DNA from: Branchiostoma belcheri
Lineage: Eukaryota > Chordata > Leptocardii > Amphioxiformes > Branchiostomatidae
Assembly (NCBI RefSeq): GCF_001625305.1
Contig: NW_017804476.1
Span: 714,276-778,275, forward strand
DNA length: 64,000 nt
Reading direction: 5' to 3'
Shown here: piece by piece, positions 33,907 to 46,000 of the stretch
Numbering within the stretch: position 1 is the first letter of the stretch
Layout of the letters: each line of letters opens with the position of its first letter
Notes under the pieces: model-generated
Told to the model about the DNA's origin: nothing
Seen by the model: only the letters and a program-made list of their open reading frames with translations
Database searches by the model: none
Made by a program: the position numbers and the translations under genes

Positions 33907-34112
33907 TGTCGATCTCAATATCATATGAATGGAAACAGTCGCTGCCAGGCGTATAACTATGGCAATCCCCAAGCTGTTACGATTTTGCCTTCCACCATGC
34001 ATCTGCTTGGTTTACATTCATATGGCACGGATCGACACGGAAAATTCACTTCTGCCAAGACTGTGACCATTTCTTCAAGCGATCAGCTGATCGCAAAATC
34101 ACATTTTTACTT
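33907..34112 (+). CDS. Isolated candidate coding exon, plus strand
   Basis: A pyrimidine-rich acceptor ending TTTTCAG and a GTAAGT donor enclose 206 bp open throughout (CRSQYHMNGNSRCQAYNYGN and on to IAKSHFYL). No partner exon was found and no family recognised; it may be chance. Confidence 0.25.
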
Positions 34113-34325
34113 GTAAGTTGAGAATGAAGGAAATTTGGGCAAAGGCAATATGTAGGAATAGAAAGGAGACCATACGGACTAACTCTGAAAACAAGGAGGC
34201 AGAAAAATGCCAAAGGTTGTTTTCTAAAATCAAATGTTGACCAGTCAAAGCCTTAGAAGTGACCACTATGGTCTGGTCACCATGCTACAGCTTTGGCTGT
34301 AGTTCTAATGAAATAGATATGTTTT

Positions 34326-34584
34326 ATAAAATTGCAACATTATGTAACCCAAAATGATGTTATCATGGTGACCTCTGGTTCAGGTCGTTGACCTTATTTG
34401 TTTGGACGAAAAGAAGAGAAAACAGAGCAAAAACAATATGTTTTCTTTTGGTAATTTACCAAAAGAAAACATATTGTTTTTGCTCTGTTTTCTCTTCTTT
34501 TCGTCCAAACAAATAAGGTCAACGACCTGAACCAGAGGTCACCATGATAACATCATTTGGGTTACATAATGTTGCAATTTTATA
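34326..34584. repeat. Long near-perfect hairpin made of the dispersed repeat
   Basis: Arms about 34326-34453 and 34457-34584 are reverse complements with about one indel and a few-base loop. Each arm holds the GGTCAACGACCTGAACCAGA segment of the 'CACCATGGTAACTGG' family. The right arm continues into the rest of the family to about 34690. Confidence 0.9.
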
Positions 34585-34739
34585 GCAGGAGGGATTTAGA
34601 CTCGTGTCTGATCATACATATGAATGTGTTTGAGTAAGGATTAACAGAGCAGGTACCAAGTACATGTACCTCATAGTTTGCATTTTAAGGTATACTAGTA
34701 ATCAAATCAAAGCAAGGAAAACAATGACACACGCATTGT

Positions 34740-36486
34740 TTGGTAGTAAAATATGTATTGATTTCGGATTATATTTATTTACATGTATGAAAATATACAT
34801 TATAATCAGTATCATAACACCTTAACAATAAAGGTGCTACACCTAATAGTACTGGAATAAAGATAACCAAACCTGAATGTATGAGTAAAATATGGATGAA
34901 TAAAGTTGGGAATGTGAATAACAGCACACTACCTGAGTTTAGAACTATGCATATTTTTATCCTTTACAGCATTATAGGTTATTTTATGAAATACATCCAT
35001 TCCCACACATACTTTCATGACAGCTGAAAAAGCTGTTTAGGACCATGTAAACCACCAATATAGCACATAATTTCGTTTAAGTTGTGGCAACTTTTTTACC
35101 TGTGCTGTTGCATGAAAATCGGTACCAGAAAGGATGTTATTCATACTACTGATGCTGCATGGCAATGTACAAACTGAACATAGTAACTGTACAATTCAAC
35201 AGCATTTTCATAAATAAAACATACACGTATGTCACTAAATGCAGTTCAGCACATATTGAGTAACTGGTCCCAAGGCTGTATACGTGCGTATCACGTATCA
35301 CTTCTTTACTTATATTTTACGCATCATACAAATATACAGGACAATATCAACAACATGATCATCATTGGCCTGGAACTTAATTTACTAAATAATAATACTG
35401 GTATTTGATCAAGTACTGAAAAAATTAAGTACGTACAACAAGTTTGCCTGAAAGCGTCGCCTTTTCTGACATAAAGCAAGAATAAATACCAGTACTGGAT
35501 GATTTACAGACTAAATAATACATGATGCCCTCTACACAAAGATAGTTACTTATATCCAAAGAAAAGGTATGTTTCGCTATGACTTAAGACAGAATTAAAC
35601 AGTACAGCTTTTGGTAACTTAATCAATTTAACATTTTTTGCGGTAAAAATTATGTGAATATCAAAATACACTGTCATGGCAATGTTACCAATGTCAAAAC
35701 TAAAGTTTACGGCTAGAGGTGTTTTCTATGTACAATACCATTGATTCCATGTAACACACAATGTTATTGCATCCAATATGGTAAAATCAAGCCTAAGAGC
35801 AATACATAAAATTGCAACAATCTCCTCTTCAAGGTAAATTTAACAAATATAAGTTATTAAGTAATTACAAGATGGCTGATTTAAAAAGATTAATTGCAAT
35901 ACCATTTCTAAATGTGGACATTGCCACTTGAGTATTCCCAAGCAATAACATCAAATTTTACAAAGGAACAGGTTTTAACAAAATAAAACTGGCAGTTTCC
36001 ACAGTAAGCATGAAACAACTTCTTTGTTTCATATCATTAATCTCAGTTTCTACAACTATAAATATAATCATAACTATGCAGTATTAAAACATACTTTTGT
36101 AAAGAAAACAGCAACAACATAAAATATAAGAACAGTCTTTACGCTTCAGATACAAAACAATTCTATTTTTCTAGCATCTTTCATGGAATGTAACTGCATT
36201 TTTCAAGGATGACTACAAATAGAACAAAGGGAAGACACAGGCAGTGTCAGACAATACCTCTCAACATGACACACAGACAGAAAACCACAGTAGCTGCCTC
36301 CAACTTCAGACTTTACCTGTAGAAATCCAACTTTTGATACAAGACTCACTTGACATCATTTTCTCATATCAAAATAAGTACTTACGCGACTCAGAAACAC
36401 CCCCACAAACTCTGTAGAATAATCCTAAGAGGCCAGAACCACAACAGACATCAAGGTGGTCTCACTTGCCGACGGGGGTGTGCAGG
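34740..36486 (-). other. Probable 3' UTR of the polycystin-1-like gene
   Basis: AT-rich, no frames, no repeats of known family. TTTATT (a reversed AATAAA) occurs at about 34773 and elsewhere. The extent is inferred from position after the stop. Confidence 0.45.
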
Positions 36487-36523
36487 CTACCATGCTGCCT
36501 TTTTCCCCTCCCATCTTTCCTCT

Positions 36524-37020
36524 TCAAACTCGGACTCGTTGTCCGAGCTGTACCCCTCGTTGTAGTGCCCGTAGTCCCCTCCCCCCGGACCGCCCCTTCC
36601 CTTTCCCCTTCCCTTTCCCCTTCCCCTTGCCCTTTGTCCTGGTTTTCCTCAGGATGTGACCGGTTTTCACCAGTCCCTTTCTCTCCCCCTCCGTTTCCAC
36701 GTAGTGTAAAGTGTAGCTGCCCAGCTCGTACTCCTCGGAGCAGCTTTCCGGTACGTTTCCCGGTAAGGGCGGGAAACAGTTGCCGGGTCTGAGCACCTCC
36801 GCCGCATCACTGTCCGTCACGATGGAGGAAGGCGGGAGTTTCTGAGGTAGATCGCGAGAGGAGTTCGCGCTGCTGGAGGTCGTGTGTGTGCTGTCTACGT
36901 CCACACTACTGTCACTGAAAGTTCTCCTGGGTAAGGGTCTACGACTGCTGGATAAGTGGGGAGGGGTTCTCTGAGAGGAGCTGTCTTGGAGGTTACCACC
37001 CCTTTCAAACTGCAAGGCAC
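36524..37020 (-). CDS. Polycystin exon ee (last coding exon)
   Basis: Encodes GALQFERGGNLQDSSSQRTP and onward to ELGSYTLHYVETEGERKGLV, then a Lys-Gly repeat and an odd basic end before TGA at 36524-36526. Another frame after the repeat reads GGGDYGHYNEGYSSDNESEF and ends at TAG (36487-36489), which looks more natural; see findings. Confidence 0.8.
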
Positions 37021-40000
37021 CTGCAAAAATTGAAGAAGACAACAATCATGAAATAACAGCTCTGTGTACTTCCTATCCTGCTTTCCCCTCAAGTTTTTTT
37101 GAACTGGTATTGCTAATATCATGCTAATATTTCACCTAAATCATTTCAAAACAAATCACCGTTAACAAATAATTCCTCAACTTTCTTTTTTCTGCAGTTG
37201 TCAACACCATTAACATTCAGTTGTGTGAACAGGTCCATTTTTCTCTGACTGCGAACTTTTGCTACCGTCAACATAAAGTGAATTACAGTAGTACCTGGAG
37301 GCTCAAGTGGCCGAGGGAAGCTGATTTTTCCCTTCTTGGTGTCGAGCTGCGGTAGCTTTGCTGCAGCGTGCTGCCTGTACAACTCCTGCCGCAGCAGCGC
37401 GGTCGCGGAATCTCCACTCAGACTTCCCTCCTGCAGCTGCGAACTGGTGTACGACCCCTGCAGGTCAAACTGGGAGTCCCCGTGGCTGGCCTGCAGGTCG
37501 GGGTGGGAGAGGGTGGTCCCCTGTAAGTCAGACTGGGAATCCCCGTAGCTGCTGGGGAGGGTTTCTGACAGGCACTGGCTGGAGCTGACCGACACGACCT
37601 GCTCCGGACGCTGCAGCTGCAACTGCCGGAATATCTCAAGCTCCAACTGAGATCTGAAAAAGAATAACAAAACATAAAATTTCAGACATTCTAAAAAGCT
37701 CACCCTAAACTTCTTGGCCAGAGTTCTGGGCTAAAAAGTAAAACTCACACGGCATAGTCATCGTGCCTCAATGTACGTTAGACATAGAAGTTGTGGAAAA
37801 AATGCAGTCACTGCGTAACATCATATCGGGCTAAAATCATCTAGCTACCAGAGTATCTAACTTGAGCTACTAGTATTTTTCCTCAATTAGCAGAAATGGC
37901 TGGATTGCCTAGCCCATTATAAACTTTGACTGATGATACATTAACCAGTTAACTACACCAATGTATTAACAATAAGCTATAAGCTGTTTTTCATTGGCAT
38001 AAATGACTGGGTTGTCTGATTCTCTAATCACAAGCTGCAATTAATGATAAGTTAATCAGTTAACTAGATAACCAATGTGTTAACCTCAGCTGTTTTTCCT
38101 TGGCATCGATGGCTGGGAGGTCTGACTCCCTAACTAGAAAGCTCTGGTTAATGATAAGTTAATCAGTTAACTGGATAACCAATGTGTTAACCTGAGCTGT
38201 TTTCCTTGGCAATGATGGCTGGGAGGTCTGACTCCCTAACTAGAAAGCTCTGGTTAATGATAAGTTAACCAGTTAACCAGATAACCAGTGTGTTAACCTG
38301 AGCTGTTTTTCCTTAGCATCGATGGCTGGGAGGTCTGACTCCCTAACTAGAAAGCTCTGGTTAATGATAAGTTAATCAGTTAACTAGATAACCAATGTGT
38401 TAACCTGAGTTGTTTTTCCTTGGCTGAGAAGGCAGGGTTGTCCGACTCCTTTCTCTGCTGCATCAGGGTGGACATATCCGGTTCTGTCTGGTACAGACCG
38501 GCTTCAATCTTCTCACAGCGCTCCTGCAGCCGCTGGTCCTCGTAGGGCCGGATCTGTAACCATGACAACAGGCATGTTTCCATGGAAATGGCACAACTCA
38601 CTTGTACACAATCATCAGTCTCATAAAAGGCTTGTTCTCATGTAAATGTGCAAGATGCTGTCACCACTCTTTATGACTAGATATGAGCCAAAAGAAACAA
38701 AGGTACTGTTTTTGTGCAGCAAACCAGGGGAAGACATACTAACCATAAAAACAAAATTGTTAGTAATATGTATCACAGAATTTGGTCTTCACATTACTGT
38801 CTTTCAAATATAGGTATTGTTATTGCTATGTTTCCCATAATTTATGACAGAACCTACACATTTTATCCTATAATGTGGCACCATTCTGTTAGTGTTAAGA
38901 AACTTACTACTGAACAAACCAACATTATAATTTTTTATAAAAACTGAAACAAAACTATTTGGCAAAGGTAATTCAACATCTTAACCCTTTTAATCTCTGA
39001 TTGTCAGATGTCAAAAAACACATTGACTTTAGTATGCCATACAATACATGTACAAAATGTAGTGTACATGCAGTAATACAGCTAGAGACCAGTGTCACTT
39101 TTTTTGACTGGGTTATGAGCCTCCCCATTGCAAGGCCTTCTCATTGTACAGTTAGTTGCTTGCAATGGCAGCCATACTGATGATACCTTTATCTCATGGT
39201 GTTTTACATTAGATATCACAATGGCAAAATGTCAAGAAATCTAACATGAACACACACGTGAAACTGCTTGTACATCAAATTAAAGCTGGCATAACAACAT
39301 ACAAGTTGGATAACACGGAACAACGAATGTGAGGACAAGCACACAAGATGGAGCAACACAAAACAATGTTTTGCACACACAGTTATGTATTATTTGATGG
39401 AAATGCTAAACAAGTGAGGAAATTAAATATGAAGTCTTAGTGCATACATGTACAAGTCTGCATTTTCCATTTAGTTTGCCATAGTTTTTAACAAGTTATA
39501 CATGTACATTTCTACATGACACTATACTGTATTGAGAGAGTAGCAAAAACAAAGACTGAAACTTTGAATTACAAAATTACGTGAAAGTTGTTATTTGATA
39601 GCAGATAGTTATATTACAGCAGATAGAATAGACAGAGCAGCTGGAAAGAGTTAGAAGAAAAGCTGATCTTGAGAAGACCTTGCCCCCGCTCACCTCCGAA
39701 CCACCACTAGAAATGCCATCGTCCCCTACCCCATAGAACACGTCAATGTCGTAACACGAGCACGGCTTGTCCAGGATTCCCTCCTGGCTACAGATGGCGT
39801 TCATCCGGAAAAACAACTCGTCCACCTGGTACTCAAACTCCGCCATGGTGTACTCCTGGAGACAGGGTAAAAACAACACTCTCAACATATATTATTTATC
39901 ATATAGAAAAACAACTTGTCCACCTGGTACTCAAACTCTGCCATGGTGTACTCCTGGAGACAGGGAAAAAACAACACTCTCAACATATATTATTGATCAT

Positions 40001-43000
40001 ATAGAAAAACAACTCGTCAACCTGGTACTCAAACTCTGCCATGGTGTACTCCTGGAGACAGGGAAAAAACAACATTCTCAACATATATTATTTATCATAC
40101 AGAAAAACAACTCATCAACCTGGTACTTAAACTCCGCCATGGTGTACTCCTGAAGACAGGAAAAAACAACATTCTCAACATATACAGTACCGTTCGCGTT
40201 ATAGTTACCCTAACGGCCGTTACTAACGCGTTTTTTTTCCGTTACTTTTCCGTTACTTTTCCGTAAGTTTTCCGTAACTTTTGCGTAAGTTTTCCGTTAC
40301 TTTTCCGTTACTTTTCCGTTAGACTTCTGCATTCATATGCAGGCCGCGGTAACATCACAGAATAATGGGAGGAGTACTAATTTACCTCATGCGGGGCGGG
40401 AAATTACCGATACACACCGCTGGAACAGCGGAAGGAACGTTGATCTAGCCTGCATTTTACTATATTGTAACGTTTAAAACGTTTTACGATCACCGGCGCA
40501 ATTCAATTTGATAGACATTTTCTTTTGTCACTGTTGCCCAGGCAAGCGTTTCTATAGTTTGTCAACTTTGTTTTGCTGTTTTTCTCTGTTAACTTATTTT
40601 ACCACCGAATAAGCAAACCTACAGTAGATGATCTGAAGTTATAAATGCCCCGGTCCGCCGTACATAATAGGCGGCGGGCGTGAGGTAACGTTAGGGATGT
40701 GCAAAAACATCGTGGAAAATTCCTATGACACTCGAAAAAAGGCAGCATATTTACACGTGCCCACCAACATTTTTATAGCTAATTATTGACCAGTTTTGGG
40801 GAGTTTTGTTATGTCCTTGGAGTTTTGTTTAGAGTGGGACGGAAAGCCGTGCCGCCACTCCGACTCCATGCACTTCCGTGTTACATTACGTTGTATGTGA
40901 CCAACAAAATTACGCCAAAGGCACAGCAAATCCACATGTACATATATTTTTTCCCGAAAATTCTTTTGAGTACGCATTTCGTCACTAGGATGTTGCTAAT
41001 TAGTCGTAGAAATAAGGTAGAACCAGCGTAATAGTGGCTCTCTCGAGATCATTTCGTCGCGGGGAAGGGGCGCCCCAGCATGCAACGGGCTTCGTTCTAG
41101 CCAATCACAGCGCAGGTCATCTAAGGTGAACCAATCAGAGCGTAGCTACTTGCATATTATAATGAGCATGCTGCACACAGGGAGGCAGCGGCCAGGGCGA
41201 CCGGCCCTGAGTGCGCGGGAATGTGTTTTGCAACTATATTTTTACGGGGATTTTCTGACGTTTGACGCTGACTTTGGCACGATATGATCGCACTACCATG
41301 TACACGCTACCGTAGGCGGCAAATGAGTGGTCATTTTTATATAATCGTCGAGAAATTTTGGCGTTATGCACCCGGAAGTGAGCCGATCTCAGTTTGCGTT
41401 CCCTCGATTTTTGACAGTTTCCCCCCTCAAAATAAGAAACAAAACTACCGCTATTAAATAGAACCATGTATTACAATTATCATTTCAACATGATAGATCT
41501 ATTATATATTCCTTTATTAACTATGATATCATCATGGTTGTGGAAAGTCCTCAGCTGGCGAACCGAGTCCTTGCGCCGGGAGTGACGGTACATTTTACCG
41601 TGAGTATTAAAGCCGCTAGTACTAGTAAGCCGCGCGCCTTACAAAAATTATAATAATTTTTCTTTTGAGTCAAAAACCGCCGTGAATTTAAGGCATGAGT
41701 TACCGATTTATATTTCTTCTACGGCAGATATTTCTTGTTTCGTCACGTCCCATGACGTCCTGTGAGAGCGGTAGGCCGCCGCTGGTACAAAATGTACAAG
41801 ACATCGTCTGCCCACTGCTACACTTTGTTGACATACATTGTATTACACTACGTAATTTTCCGCTAGAAATAACTATAGAATAGCATTAAAAGATAGCACA
41901 ATTCGCTTCACACAGTCGACACATGGATAAACCACAAAGTTATTTTACGAATCACATGTCCACTTGCCTCTGGTGCTGTTATTTTTCAAGGGGCAACATC
42001 GCAACACATTAGCGGACGCCCCAGGAGGTGGCAAATTGCTATTGTCTTGTCGGCGCGCAAAACAAACATGAAATCCGACCCTATCACATTAACGCAAACG
42101 GTAACGCGTTAGAAATAATTTCTGACGATTTTCTAACCATTTTCTGACGAAAATCTAACCAAATACTGACGATTTTCTAACCATTTTCTGACGAAAAAAT
42201 AACTCGTTNNNNNNNNNNNNNNNNNNNNNNNNNNNNNNNNNNNNNNNNNNNNNNNNNNNNNNNNNNNNNNNNNNNNNNNNNNNNNNNNNNNNNNNNNNNN
42301 NNNNNNNNNNNNNNNNNNNNNNNNNNNNNNNNNNNNNNNNNNNNNNNNNNNNNNNNNNNNNNNNNNNNNNNNNNNNNNNNNNNNNNNNNNNNNNNNNNNN
42401 NNNNNNNNNNNNNNNNNNNNNNNNNNNNNNNNNNNNNNNNNNNNNNNNNNNNNNNNNNNNNNNNNNNNNNNNNNNNNNNNNNNNNNNNNNNNNNNNNNNN
42501 NNNNNNNNNNNNNNNNNNNNNNNNNNNNNNNNNNNNNNNNNNNNNNNNNNNNNNNNNNNNNNNNNNNNNNNNNNNNNNNNNNNNNNNNNNNNNNNNNNNN
42601 NNNNNNNNNNNNNNNNNNNNNNNNNNNNNNNNNNNNNNNNNNNNNNNNNNNNNNNNNNNNNNNNNNNNNNNNNNNNNNNNNNNNNNNNNNNNNNNNNNNN
42701 NNNNNNNNNNNNNNNNNNNNNNNNNNNNNNNNNNNNNNNNNNNNNNNNNNNNNNNNNNNNNNNNNNNNNNNNNNNNNNNNNNNNNNNNNNNNNNNNNNNN
42801 NNNNNNNNNNNNNNNNNNNNNNAACTATAGAATAGCATTAAAAGATAGCACAATTCGCTTCACACAGTCGACACATGGATAAACCACAAAGTTATTTTAC
42901 GAATCACATGTCCACTTGCCTCTGGTGCTGTATTTTTCAAGGGGCAACATCGCAACACATTAGCGGACGCCCCAGGAGGTGGCAAATTGCTATTGTCTTG

Positions 43001-46000
43001 TCGGCGCGCAAAACAAACATGAAATCCGACCCTATCACATTAACGCAAACGGTAACGCGTTAGAAATAATTTCTGACGATTTTCTAACCATTTTCTGACG
43101 AAAATCTAACCAAATACTGACGATTTTCTAACCATTTTCTGACGAAAAAATAACTCGTTAGTAACGGGGTACCCGGTTAACTATAACGCGAACGGTACTG
43201 TATTATTTATCATACAGAAAAACAACTCGTCAACCTGGTACTCAAACTCTGCCATGGTGTACTCCTGAAGACAGAGAAAAAACAGCACTCTCAACATATA
43301 TTATTTATCATATAGAAAAACAACTCGTCAACCTGGTACTCAAACTCCGCCATGGTGTACTCCTGGAGACAGGGAAAAAACAACATTCTCAACATATATT
43401 ATTTATCATATAGAAAAACAACTCGTCAACCTGGTACTCAAACTCCGCCATAGTGTACTCCTGGAGACAGGGAAAACATACTGTCAACATTGTATCATTA
43501 CAATATTGGCCTTGTCACCCACCAAGAAGCCTACATCAGCAGCGAGGCCCTTGAATCTTGTCAGTTAAGTCAGGCCAGGCCAGTCCGGATCTTCTTCTTT
43601 GACGAATGTATTTCGACATGTATTTTGTAGCGCAACGGACCACAGAAAATCTTTTAAAAGCACCGATACAATGGTGTGCTCCCTTCCTTCTTGGTGGATT
43701 GTATAACCTACGTGCCAGTATACTGGGCTAAATGTTGTCATCTGTATGTGGGAAACTCAAGAAGACAGAAAAAGCTCCACGATCAAATTGCATCCAACAC
43801 ATCAACGCTTTAAAAGTTTGGGGTTACGTCATCGCGACGGCGGGGAGCGGAAAAATGGCTCACTTTTCAGACATACCATGCATGATATAATGACAGGTTT
43901 TACCAACTTGTTCCTCTTTAACTGCACAACAAATCCCCACTAAGACACCATCACTCACCGAGGGGACCACGTTGGGACCCTTGGGCACATCCCCCTGGGG
44001 TGGGGACTTGAACCCTGCCCACATCAGGAACTTCTCCCAGACGTAGGTTGCCATGGTGATAGACGGAGAGTCTGTCTTGGAGCGAATCTTCACGGCCTTG
44101 TACGCTGATGTCAGGATACCGATAATCTGTCAATAGAAACAAGTTTAAGTGTTAAACCAACAATGGACTGAAAAGGTTTAAGCATTCATCAATAGATCAA
44201 CAATCTGTTTTCAATACTGTCATATGATAATCATTCAATCATCAAAGTCTTCATCACTTAACTGCTATTAAAACATTTCTAAAATCTTTCCTGTATTTTG
44301 CTGTTCTTTATGATACAGTAAGTGGAAGAAAGGCTTTGCTGTATACAGCAACTGGATCCAGCTACATTTCATCAAAAGGTAATCAGTGATGGCAAGTAAC
44401 CCCTGACTACACTGTAGTTAAAACTACATGTAGCACTGGGTGGGTGGGAGGTGATTTTGACAGTTGATTTATAAGGAGGTTGCCTGTAGGAGACCTAGTA
44501 CGCACCTTCAGGAAGTGGCGTAATACCCATTTATTTCAAATTACATCATAAATTTCACTCTACAGTTCTCAAAACACTTCCCAGAGGTCTGTGACAATAC
44601 GCACAGACCGACAGACACAAACAATACTTCACTTATGTATACCGAAGGAAAACATTGTTTTTGCTCCAAAGCAATAAGGCCAATGACCTGAACTTGATGT
44701 CTGTCACCATGGTAACTGGTCTTGAGTTACATCATGTTGCAATTTTACAGCAGGAGGGATTTAGACTCCTGTCTGATCATATATAAATGTGTTTGAGTAA
44801 GAATTAACAGAGCAGACCATATGCGAAGGTAAACTTACCAGTCCAACCAAGAGAACCATGACTAGAGCGAAGAATGCTCCAAGGTACAGGCCTAGTTGCC
44901 AGCTGTGGGTCTCCCTGAGTTTGTCCAGGTGCTGGTGACCGACCGCCGTGTGGCACAACGTCTGAAGGGTCAGCCAGAAGGTGCTGAAGTTCAGACTGTA
45001 CTGACCAAACAGCAACGTCCCCAGGTGGCTGAACGCAACCAGTAAACTCAACAGCCACAGCTGAAACAAACCAATCACATGTCAGCAATCAGTAAACTCA
45101 ACAGCCACAGCTGAAACAAACCAATCACACATCAACAACCAGTAAACTCAACAGCCACAGCTGAAACAAACCAATCACATGTCAACAATCAGTAAACTCA
45201 ACAGCCAAAGCTGAAACAAACCAATCACACGTCAACAATCCAACAATCAGTAAACTCAACAGCCACAGCTGAAACAAACCAATCACACGTCAGATGAGTC
45301 TGATCACAAGTCTACAACCAGTAAACTCAACAGCCACAGCTGAAACAAACCAATCACATGTCAAGTCACTGGGCAACAACCAGTAAACTCAACAGCCACA
45401 GCTGAAACAAACCAATCACACGTCAGATCACAAGTCTACAATGGTTAACACGTTTTCCAAGGACTGTGAGTGATTCAGTTATTACAAATCTACAGTATCT
45501 TGTGTTACCATAAAACGTACCATGAATGTGAAGATCTCCCATGCTGCCCTGTGGAAGACCATGCTGAACGTGGTAAAGACGCTGTAGAACCTGAGCAGAT
45601 GTAACATCTTCAACATGAGGAGCAGCAACATCACGCCTGCCAGGGCTGCAACAACCTGGGGAGAGGAGGACAGAACATAATGGTTAGTACTTCTTTTATT
45701 GGGATTTCTTAGAAACAGGGATTTTTCTTACCTTGCTTATGTTTTGATGCCTATGACACGCCTTTTGCGGCGAGAACAAAAGTGCCACCTACATCGGCTA
45801 CATATAGCAGCAAGAAGCAGTACTCCAGTCAGAAGCTCTGAAGAAGGTGTCTGATAGAAACTGAAATGTAAGCAAGGTTGGTTGTGTTCCAAATCCCAAT
45901 ATCCTATGTTCTACCTACCTGATGAAATCATTTTTGGGTTACTTCTTTTGTCTACAAAAAGAGTCTTGTCTATTCTTTATTGAACTGTGATGAAAGGATT

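Noticed and set aside
36524..36792. Plus-strand frames rich in Pro/Ser over the polycystin last exon
   Set aside because: Antisense shadows of the minus-strand GC-rich coding exon.
42155..42853. 232-residue minus-strand frame
   Set aside because: Almost entirely N; an artefact of the assembly gap.
45041..45430. CRISPR-like array of regular repeats
   Set aside because: Repeats are contiguous at 50 bp with almost no unique spacers, contain an exon border, and the genome is eukaryotic.
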